Part shown: piece by piece, positions 33,701 through 45,700 of the stretch
Position numbering within the stretch: the stretch's first letter is position 1
Layout of the letters: each line of letters starts with the position of its first letter
NCBI GenBank assembly: GCA_032622095.1
Contig: CP136067.1
Location: 195,014,052 to 195,078,051, forward strand
DNA: 64,000 nucleotides
Source of the DNA: Siphonodentalium dalli
Lineage: Eukaryota; Mollusca; Scaphopoda; Gadilida; Siphonodentaliidae
Reading direction: 5' to 3'
The notes under the pieces: model-generated
Told to the model about the DNA's origin: nothing
The model's input: the letters and a program-made list of their open reading frames with translations, nothing else
Database searches by the model: none
Program-made: the position numbers and the translations under genes

Positions 33701-36700
33701 TTAAATAAGTGACAACAAAATCATTGCAAAGCAACACATTTCAATTAGAAAAGCTCAGTATAATATCACTTTTATTTGTGTTTGGGATATGTTACATATA
33801 TAGAGCCACACTCGTGTTTTTTTTGGTTAAAGATTACCTCACAGAACCCTAAACAACACAGTGTTGCTCTATACATGTATGTACTGGTATATATTCCTAT
33901 TTTGACCCCTTGATCAAAATTAAATCATAAATAAGTCTTAAAACTGCCAAAAGGCTTACAATAAGTTACCATGATTATGATTAGTTTTTATTTATTTTTT
34001 TCTCATAGGTTGGTACTTTGGACCAGTTGGTTGGTTTGTCCGATGACCTGGGTAAGCTGGATGTTTACTGTGAAGGGTAGGTACCTCATCGAGTTGGGAG
34101 TTTTATCCTTCTGTTTACTGTGAAGGGTAGACTGTACCCCATAGAGTTGTGAGTTTTGTCTTCTTGTATTGTCATAATTTAGCATGATATTACATGTATA
34201 TTAATGGGTACCTTACCTGAACATAGAAATATGAAAGATATGTTCTTTCAAAATCATTACAGTACTACTCACAACAAGTGTCTCCTTTTTCACTGGCCGT
34301 AATAAATTAATAATGCATTGATTATCTGGTATTTGCCATTGTGTTGAAGATAGCATACTAGTTTGTCTTCTTAACAAGTTTGATTTAGTATCCAGAAGCG
34401 CTTCTATCAATTAATATTGATTTTATTTGACTTATTCTGGTATAATACATACAACCCTTCGGGAAAGTTTTAGTGGCTATTTTTAGAACATAAATTTACA
34501 GAAATGCTCAGATCACAGCAAGAGGGAGAACTCTATCTTGTTTGCACTCTCCATCAAGGGGGAGAACTCTATCTTGTTTGCACTCTCCATCAAGGGGGAG
34601 AACTCTATCTTGTTTGCACTCTCCATCAACGCAAAATGTTATTTCCATTAAGAAATTTAGCTTTTTGACATCAGGAATAATTTAAACCTTGTGCCTTTAT
34701 TGACGAATCATGTACCCAACTTCAGTTTTGTCTGCTTTATTCACAGAAAATTTTATTTTTCGTCTTAAACTTGGGTTTTACAAAAGATTATGTTGTTGTT
34801 GTAACACAGTCCCAGTTTTAATGCACCGGTACATTAATGTGATGATATTTTGATTATTAATGACAAATTACACATCAGATGGTATCAAGTTATACATGTC
34901 ATATATAATTATAGATTTCATGTAAACAGTTTTATAGTAAAAAGCCTACAAATTTATATTATTTAGAAACAACAAGAATATATTTGGTAACCAACAAATA
35001 TAAGTTTTAATTTCAAGTGACATGTGGAGGGAGATAGGGGAGGAGCCATAGAACACAAAATGGGTTTTTGTCTTACTGCAAAATATGCAATTGCGTGTTT
35101 AAACTCGCGGAAACAAATGGATCCTTTAAAACCAGACAGAACATTTCAGAGAAATTCAGAATTCCTCGCTTAGGCCAGGCATCATCTACTTCAATTAGGC
35201 CCGTTTTATACGTCGCGCCAAACACGGGTCGCGCTATCTTCCCCTGGCTCGACATTGGCCCGTCTCTGGCTCGTGTTACGTTTGTTTGATTTATACGTCG
35301 AGCCAGCTGGCACGTGCTGTAATTGTATATTTCGAACAATTTTAGCATTTCTGATACAAAATTCCGTCTGCTATAATCATTTCCGCGATAGTGTCCTCTG
35401 ACAATGCACTATAAACTGGCCGGCTATACAGTGCATGAATCTCATAATTTATGCTTTCGTTGGTTTCAAAATCGGGATCTTGTCATTCATTTCCCTCAAA
35501 TATATATCTCTGCAATATATTTATTCCCAACTTTCGCGAAACGTCCTTTGCCAGTCGATACATGCATGTCCCCGTAGTAGACAATTGCCTTCAATGTATA
35601 TTTACAACGGCCAAGAGTTAGCGCTGTGCTGTCTGTGGCCCGACGCTGTTTTATACGACATGCCAGACACAGGTCGCGCTAGGATGACTTAAGAGATAAC
35701 GTAATGACGCCAAAAACTTCAAATTGCACATGCTCTCTGCCAAATGGGGAACGGTTTTCCCTGAATCATGTTAGCGCGACCCGTGTTTAGCACGTCGTAT
35801 AAAACAGCGTCGAGCCCCAGACGTGTAGCACGTCGGTACCAGACGTGTAGCACGTCGGGTGACGTGTAGCACGTCGGGTCGTGCCAGAGAAATTCTGACG
35901 CGCCAGTTGGTTTTATACGTCGTGCTCCAGTTGCGCTATCTTGGACTTTGTCATTTTCACACTAATTAGGCTGGCGCGACCCGTGTCTGGCTCGACGTAT
36001 AAAATGGGCCTTAGTGTGACCATTCACATACACATCTCGAATACCGCATTTGTTCGTTCTAAAATCCAATCCAGAATTAGACCAAAGCCAATGCCTATGC
36101 AAACACAAAGAAAAGACATGGATTTTACACTACAAATCATCCAACCATGGGGCCTGAACAGGAAGAACATTTTCTTATATTTTAATTGCGTTTTTTATCT
36201 TACTCTTGATCTTTCCTTATTCAGCGTTACAAAGAAAATTGCCCTGTACTTGGGCGAAGTTTTAGAAGATCAAAAAGATAAACTTCAGGAAAATCTATTA
36301 GCCAATCAAGGTAAGCTAACTGTAGATCATGAATCACTACTCTGGCTAGTCCTGTACAGATCATATTCCGCCCATTCAAAAAATCTGCGAACATTTTGAT
36401 GTTCTGACTGGGAACTTTATAACATTGAATGAACAATGTAGGGAATATATATCTTAATTAATAATTTAATACCTGTTTCGTAACAATGTATTGCACTGTA
36501 GGAGATGATGACTTGTGTGTGTATCAATTGCGCAATAAGCATTGAATTCATTATCTTTGGAAATTCCATGATTGTAAGCTGCACAGCAAATTTTATTCAC
36601 AAAATTTGCCTAAATCATGCAATCTCAAGTTAGGATCTTCACTTACTGTGAAACAAATTATTAACCCTTTCAGTGCCAAGTCCGATTTTTGTATCAACCC

Positions 36701-39700
36701 ATATACCCTGTGCCAATGCATTCTCTTATATATGCGAGTCGACCATAGGTCGCCTCGCATATATAAGAGAATGCATTGGCCTAACAATTTTTCATCATTT
36801 GTTATTATTTTTTACAATTTTTTACAATTTTAATAATTTTTTCTTATATTCTTTAACAGACTTATTTTGTAGGTTTAGTGCCAGGGAATCTTACGTTTTT
36901 CATGGGCATCAAAATTATTACTATGAATACTTTTGAGTTATAACATGGCCCTAAGGTTTTATCTAGTTTGTTTTTAAATTCGCTATAGCATACTTAAAGG
37001 GGTACTGTACGCCATTTTCAATAAATTTCCGGTGATAACAACGATCTATTATCGATAATATATAGAAACATAAGTAATTTGAGTCGAAGATGTATTCTGT
37101 AAACGCTCAGGTTAATAGGCTATCTTAAAATTTAATAATTTAAAAGTTAATAATTTAATATAAATTGAATTTATGGCTGGAGCCATAAAATGGCGTAAAT
37201 TAAAATACGAATTTCCTTGTACAAGACGTAATCAAATTATAATTGAGGGATACTGGATTAGTAAACCCATTGCACACACGATCGTTTGAAACAATATGCT
37301 TGAGAAAACTCAAGCCACTCACTGACTAGTGACGATACAATAACATAAATCAGTTCATGGGACAAAAATTACTCGACAACAACAATTTGTATTTTTGCAT
37401 TCCGGTAAATTTGCCATCCGTAACACTACTTCGTACTCAACAGACTTTCAAATAATGGAAAAATTGTTACCTTATTCTCCGACTCAGAGACTATAGAAAC
37501 CAACAACAACATTTGGGTACAGTATCCCTTTAAGCATACCCAAAAAAAATTCAAGAGTTAAGGGCACATGTATTAACTAAAAAAAATATATTACCTGAAT
37601 TGTCTTTTGAATGTTATAAATTTCCCCGTCACGACATCAAAAAGTTGCCAGTTTTTGAGCCAGTGGAGTATAATCTCTTCTTACATAACCAGAGTAGAGA
37701 TTCATGGCATGAACTAGGTTATAAACTGTTACACGAATGTTGAGTTAGGCCGAGTGAAATTCCAACTGAAGAGTAAATATGTACCTTTTATTATACGTTC
37801 ACCAATGAATTATAGAAAAAATTGCTGTTAGATAAAATATTTTTATCACCCACAAGGGGTTATAGAAATTTTCACTTTCCTACTAGCTCGTGCATGAGCG
37901 ACTGATCCACTTACGTGTACCAATACAATGCAGGATTATTTCAAAACCCTCGTGAATTGGTAGACTTGACGTTACCTTTATTATTATATAAACTTGTTTT
38001 GTGTTGAGGAAATCAGTGGATTAATATGGGAACTACGGCCAATGAAGAAAGACTGAATAAGTGGCCAGGGATCAGTTGTCCACTTTGGTGCTTCTATTGA
38101 AGGTTATTATGAGAACATTTATTGTCGTAAATGGTGAATTTCTATGTAACGCATATAATAATAAGAAAATCTAGTGTTTTTGAGTGAACACCAAAAATTA
38201 TCTCATTCCGGAAAGAGACAAATACTTATTTTTTAACTGTTTTTGTAGTTGATTTGAATCTTCATGCATACTAAACCAGTACATTATTTGTTTATCTCAT
38301 TGTTTTTTTTAGTTGAGTTGAAAACCTATTTAACAAGATTCCAGTGGGATTTAGCCAAGTATCCAATTAAACAGAGTTTACGAAACCTGTCTGAGATAAT
38401 CAGCAAGGTGAGTCGTCATAATTAAAGGACTATAGTAAGGGTTCGTGCAGCCGCTTTTCCCAAATTTCGACACAAAAAATAATTCATTCTTGGCACAAAT
38501 TATTTTCATCTGACAAAAGATTTGGCAAGTGAGTTCAATGAAGTAGAAACTATTTATTAAGTGGTCAAACCATTCATGTCTGTCACAAAAGCCCGATGTT
38601 ACAGTTTTGTTATTGCGGCATTGAGAAAGTTCACGCCACTATGAACTAGTAGTTAGTTTGATTACATATGAGACAGGTAGCGATATTATGCATGATTATG
38701 ATGTTTACACGACTCATTACATATGAGACAGGTAGGGATATTATGCATGATTATGATGTTTACACGACTCATTCTCTTTCTTTATAGAGGTGCCCTCAGG
38801 TAATTTTTTATATGCCCCCCCCTTAACAAGTTAAGTTGGGGTATGTATGTAGGAATCAGCTTGCCGTCGGTCTATCTGTCCATTCATCTGTCCATAGATC
38901 TTGATCTGCTATTTCTTTTAAACTTGGTACAGATATTTAGTACCATGGGAACCTGTGCACCTGCAATTATGAGGTCCATGCGACAGTTTTTGTGGAGTTA
39001 ACCCCCTTTTTGAAACACTCAAATCAATATGTCAGTCTGTCTGTGTGTGCATATGATTTACTTTTCCAGAGTATAACTTGAGTGCATAAAACATTTCCGA
39101 CACTGGCTCATGGGGGATCCTTAGTCCCATTGGGACAGCCCACCTCTAGTTTATTTGTTTTATTACGGATTCTGTTTCCCCAAAAAATCACTGGAGTAGA
39201 AAACAAATAAAATTTGTAATCAGCACTTAATATTATTTCCTCTGAGTTTTGCTAACTAGTTTTATTCAGGTCTCATTCTACACATTTATCTAAGATCTCT
39301 ATGTTTATCGTTGTTGATCTTGCATTTGATCTGTTATTGGATTATGCTTTTTACACAGTAAGATCTTTTTTGTCTCTTCCATTTCGCAGCAAGTTTCCCA
39401 GATAGAAGCTGATCTCAGAACAAAAGCTTCTGCTTTTAATAGTCTGAAGGGAAACTTACAGACTCTCGAAAGGAAGGCAACGTAAGTTAAGTTTAATAAT
39501 CTGAAGGGCAACTTACAGACTCTCGAAAGGAAGGCAACGTTAGTTTCGTGGTTTTAGACTTACTTTTAATAATCTGAAGGGCAACTTACAGACTCTCGAA
39601 AGGAAGGCAACGTTAGTTTCGTGGTTTTAGACTTACTTTTAATAATCTGAAGGGCAACTTACAGACTCTCGAAAGGAAGGCAACGTAAGTTACATGGTTT

Positions 39701-42700
39701 TAGACTTACTTCACAAAGTCAAGAAAGAGATGTCATGATACAGCATCCATTTGTCAGCGTGTGAACACTGATACAGTGAAACCTCTCCAATGCGGGCCCT
39801 CTACAATCCGAATCCCTCTCCATTCCGAACGAATTGTTCTGTCCCGAATTTACCCAAGTGCATTGTCACTAATGATTACCTCTGTAATCTTATACCTCTG
39901 TACTCCGAATACCAGACAGCTTTATTAGTCCATAAGTGAACAAATAGACTAATGTTTACCTCCAAAATCCGAACACTGAAAGTGATGGAAGAGACCGAAC
40001 GCAATCAGTTAAATGGTAATGATGTGAACGTTTCCGTTTTTGAGTTGACCTATGTGTGACCCCGATCAGCATCACAGTTAGTTACAAACGGATGAAGCGT
40101 TCCTGGTAAATTAATCAAATTTAATTACAAATTAAAATGAATATAATGCCTGATAATAAAAAGATATGGCTGTATTTATATTTAATCTTATTCTAAATAA
40201 ATTCCGAAAGGGATACCAGGCAAATGCGCGTGCACACAGGTAATGTACTTTCGTTCTATTGAATAAGCATACCAATTTAATTAGCGGTCTTTTTTCTCGG
40301 CGAAGCTTTGAAACCGTGTCTAATTGGATACGCCTAAACGAAAAAAAATTACTGCACCACCTTCAGATACACATAGATATATGTTTGCTTATTTCACAAA
40401 TTGATTCTACAATGGTGACATCACAGATAATTAGAGCAGCGACACGTTGTTTTTACATAAGTTATTGCGCTGGAAGGGACTCTTTGTTTGTACAACAATT
40501 GTCCAAACTAAACACTAATTAGCTAAAAGTACATGATGGTGGTTTATTGTCACCATCACAGTTTTAATCAACTTATCACAATTAATGAGCCGTCGGGAAA
40601 ACGACAGCTCAGAGTTGAAATCTACCAACAACAACATTTTCCAAAACCGCGAATCACCGTAAAATGTATTGTTTCCAGGTTTCCAGGTTTATCTGTACAT
40701 ATATTTATGTCTTATTATAACATTTTTATCTATTGCAATTTATTTTTTGTTGTATTTTGTAGTTTATTGAATAAAGTTTAATTAATCACTACGGCGGTGT
40801 TCGGGTCTCGATAACTCTTACCGACAGCGGCAATATATTCTGATGGTTTTGCGATTTTCTGTAAACCGAACACCTCTCTAAACCGAACAGAAGGCCGGTC
40901 CAAAGGGTGTTCGGTTTGTAGAGGTTTTACTGTACACTGTATTCCTAATGTAATTATCATGATGTCATTAATTTACTGAAAGTTGATACAAAGACATGTG
41001 TTGGCCAAATACTGAAAAAATGCTTTGGCCATTTGTTTGCCATTTGCGAAAACCTTGTTCATACAGAAAATATAGGAACTTGCAGCAAAACTTGTGCGAA
41101 AAACTGTTTTTTTTAAATAAAAGAAAGAAAAATGAATAATTGCGTTAAATTCTCAATATCTACAATAAAATTATCTTATAAAAACAGGAATTGGGGAAAT
41201 TTTGGAGAATGTTTAACAGTGAGAGTCAGTCCTAAATACCGTATAATTATATTGTATAGTAAAAATAAGTATTGCACCAGTTCAAATGGGGACTTTTGAT
41301 GACAAGACATCAAGTAATAAATAATTAGTAAGAAACAACATACCAGTAGAAATAGCAGTTTTATCTTTCATAATTTTTATAAACAATAAATTTTTATAAA
41401 CGCAGAAATAGCAGTTATCTTTCATAATTTTTATAAACAATAAATTTTTATAAACGCAAGTTGCAACGTTAGCAGGAAGTGTTGTTGTTTCTACTCTATT
41501 GTTATGGTAACATGCACCTATGAGCAACTGTTGATTCAGGTTTGCAGTTAGTATGGCTCAGCATCTGTAGAACAGCCTCAATCCCCTTGCAATCTATCTT
41601 AAAATATCTGGCTGCAACGAGAGTGGGTGGTTAAACATAACACTGGTCAAAAAGCACATCGATTCAGCATTATGTTACCTGTACAGCATAACCCTTTGAA
41701 ATAAAAGCACCAAAACTACAACGTAATGTTTGGTGTGCCGCCCCGTCACATTATGTGCCTTATACAGCCTCATTTATTTTACCCTGGTGGAAACCGTGGC
41801 TGATTACAGTAAAGTTTCAAAAAGATTTGTTGGTAGTCTATTAATTGTGAGTCCTTTCCCTGTGCTATTTTAGATTTTTATTTGATTTCTTGGACATTCC
41901 ATTACACATTTGAAATGGGAATCATTGGCTAGCCTTGAAACATTCTGTTTAGTTCTTTTTGAAAAAAAATGCATGATATTTAAAAAAAATATAATATGTG
42001 TGCTATAAATAAGAACTTGAAACCTATGTGTGTCCATTTGTAAGCTTTCTAATTCCAGAAATTATTGAATATTTGATGTTACATTTACACTGTGCGATTT
42101 GTCTAACATTCTAATACATCTTCATTCCAGTGGGAGTTTGTTGTGCGATTTGTCTAACATTCTAACATATCTTCATTCCAGTGGGAGTTTGTTGTGCGAT
42201 TTGTCTAACATTCTAACATATCTTCATTCCAGTGGGAGTTTGTTGTGCGATTTGTCTAACATTCTAATATATCTTCATTCCAGTTGGAGTTTGTTGTGCG
42301 ATTTGTCTAACATTCTAATATATCTTCATTCCAGTGGGAGTTTGTTGTGCGATTTGTCTAACATTCTAACATATCTTCATTCCAGTGGGAGTTTGTTGTG
42401 CGATTTGTCTAACATTCTAATATATCTTCATTCCAGTGGGAGTTTGTTGTGCGATTTGTCTAACATTCTAATATATCTTCATTCCAGTGGGAGTTTGTTG
42501 TGCGATTTGTCTAACATTCTAATATATCTTCATTCCAGTGGGGAGTTTGTTGTGCGATTTGTCTAACATTCTAACATATCTTCATTCCAGTGGGAGTTTG
42601 TTGTGCGATTGGTCTAACATTCTAATATATCTTCATTCCAGTGGGAGTTTGTTGTGCGATTTGTCTAACATTCTAATATATCTTCATTCCAGTGGGAGTT

Positions 42701-45700
42701 TGTTGTGCGATTTGTCTAACATTCTAACATATCTTCATTCCAGTGGGAGTTTGTTGTGCGATTTGTCTAACATTCTAATATATCTTCATTCCAGTGGGAG
42801 TTTGTTGTGCGATTTGTCTAACATTCTAACATATCTTCATTCCAGTGGGAGTTTGTTGTGTGATTTGTCTAACATTCTAATATATCTTCATTCCAGTGGG
42901 AGTTTGTTGTGCGATTTGTCTAACATTTTAATATATCTTCATTCCAGTGGGAGTTTGTTGTGCGATTTGTCTAACATTCTAATACATCTTCATTCCAGTG
43001 GGAGTTTGTTGTGCGATTTGTCTAACATTCTAACATATCTTCATTCCAGTGGGAGTTTGTTGTGCGATTTGTCTAACATTCTAACATATCTTCATTCCAG
43101 TGGGAGTTTGTTGTGCGATTTGTCTAACATTCTAATATATCTTCATTCCAGTGGGAGTTTGTTGTGCGATTTGTCTAACATTCTAACATATCTTCATTCC
43201 AGTGGGAGTTTGTTGTGCGATTTGTCTAACATTCTAATATATCTTCATTCCAGTGGGAGTTTGTTGTGCGATTTGTCTAACATTCTAATATATCTTCATT
43301 CCAGTGGGAGCTTGTTGTGCGATTTGTCTAACATTCCAATATATCTTCATTCCAGTGGGAGTTTGTTGACTCGGAACCTGGGTGACATCGTGTCAAAAGA
43401 AGACTTCGTTTTGCACTCTGAGTATCTTGTCACAGTATTAGTGGTTATTCCAAAGTAAGTCATTATTTGTAAACAAAGCATTAACCCTTTAATAACGGGA
43501 GCTACGCTGGTGCAGCATTAAAGATCTTGTGTCAGTGCATTCTCTTATATATGTGAGTATTCGCATATATAAGAGAATGCACTGGCTTACCAGGTCGAGG
43601 TAAATATTGTTAGGCCAATGTATTCTCTTATATATGCAAGGCTTTCTATGGGAGACTCGCCTATATAAGTGAATGCATTGGCACAGGGTTTTCGCAAAAT
43701 TTCAGGAAGCTCCAGTCATGGAAGGGTTAAATAGCTTTAATTATTCTGTTGCAAGCAGTCAAAAATATGTTTTCGAGTATCACATCCCATTCGTTTTAAC
43801 TGTAATTATGTCATCATCATCACGGTATACTTTAAAGTATGTGTGACGTCACAAGTACATACTCCTGTCTGTTACCTATACACAACCCGAGCTCAGTGCT
43901 GTGCACTGAGTTGGGTCATTATAATTTAGAGTTTATTTATTTCTCACATTCTTTTTTGTAAATACAAAATGTAAGTGACACTGTGTCTCCTTAATGGAGG
44001 TAGTAAACTAATAATAGTTTGATAAGAGAAGTTGTTCATAACGATTGGTTGATATAGGCTTAACCCTTTACCCAACAAACTGGCCAAAAACGCCCAAATA
44101 AAGCTTCAACAGCCTAAAATATCTTGGGTCTGTCTCAATAACACCATACAAATATGGATATCATTGGAACCGGTTCATTGACCACATTGTGATGGTTACA
44201 GTTATGCCCTGTGCCAATGCATTCTCTTATATATGCGAGTCGACCATAGGTCACCTCGCATATATAAGAGAATGCATTGGCCTAAAAAAAAAAAAATTTA
44301 ACACTTTTTACCATTTTTTCTTACATTCTTTAACAATTTTATAATTTTTTAACATTTTTTATAATATTTTTCTACATTTTTTGACAATTTTATCATTTTT
44401 AATATGTGTTAAGCCAATGCATTCTCTTATATATGCGGGGCGACCTATGGTCGACTCGCATATATAAGAGAATGCATTGGCACAGGGCCGTTCCGTTGGG
44501 TAAAGGCTTAATGTTTAGATATATTCGTATGTTTACAGAGCAGCCGTACATGACTGGAACCTCAGATATGAGAAGCTTACTGATATGATTGTGCCAAGGT
44601 CAAGCAAGTTAGTATAGGACTTTATTTCTTCTAAATTTGTCTGAATCATTATAATCATTCAATTCAATTCTACCTCAGTAACCTGTCATTAGCAAGCCTG
44701 CAAATAGTGTGTCTGTCATTTGCAGAATGAGGTCCCCAAAGGGTGAATTTAGTGATGCTATCCCGCACAGTGGGTTAGCATCACAAATTCACGCTCTGGG
44801 GATCTCATTCTGCTTAGGCCTCATCTTCTGGGAAGTATCTCTACTATATAGTCTCAAATTAACATTGTTTTAGTTACTTTTTCCCTTCTGTTTAGTTTCT
44901 ATATCCCCTAATTTGCAGAAGAAAAAATGCAAATCGAGGTGACTAATGGGTGAACATCACCAACTTCAACTGGGGAACTTCAATTTGATTCTAGGTCTCC
45001 CATAGCAGTTGAGGCTAAAGCAGAATGAGGTTCCCAGAGGGTGAATATGGTGATGCTAACCCACTCTGCGGGATAGCGTCATTAATTCACCCTCTGGGTT
45101 CTCACTCTGTCATTAGCAGGTTTCCAAATCATTCTAAGTTCTTTTTTAGCTTAGAGTTCACTTAAGATTACTTAATAGAAAGAGTTATTAAAATCACATA
45201 AATTAGAAAAGTCGGGTCCCAATTTTTTCTTCAGCATTCAAAAATAGAGTGTTTTTGTATTTCTGATATGGCATAATGAATGTCTCATTTCTGTTTGAAA
45301 AATTTAAAACAGCTTGAAAATTGTTGTGACTTTTGCAAGTTTTTTTCAGATTACATAAAGCATGTAGATAGATATCTTATGTATTAAACCATTCCATGAT
45401 TGGAGCTTCCTGAAATTTTGCGAAAACCCTGTGCCAATGCATTCTCCTATATATACGAGTCCTCATATGGAACCTCACTTATATAAGAGAATTCATTGGC
45501 CTAACAATATTTACCTTGACCTTGTAAGCCAGTGCATACTTTTATATATGCGAGGCTCCCTATGGGAGACTCAGATAGATAAGAGAATGCACTGGCACAG
45601 AATCTTTAATGCCAGCACAGCTCCCACCATGAAAAGGTTACCACTTATCTTATCCCTCCTACTTCCAAATGACGTATACATAAGTTGGAGGTTGAAATGA

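Larger units (their letters stand above)
36320..37715. mobile_element. CTCTACTCTGG-family element, triple nested
   Basis: The left arm (36,320-36,430) and inverted right arm (37,600-37,715) match through CTCTACTCTGG and CATCAAAAAGTT-type blocks. A TTAA MITE entered at 36,661, and that element was later split at 36,994 by another TTAA element. It begins only about 10 bp downstream of the exon 3 donor. Confidence 0.6.

Noticed and set aside
42099-43458. Separate genes encoding 155- and 306-residue SLLCDLSNI repeat proteins
   Set aside because: These frames are the acceptor array running into exon 6 of ATP6V1C. They have no start context of their own; the frame continuity is reported as a finding instead.
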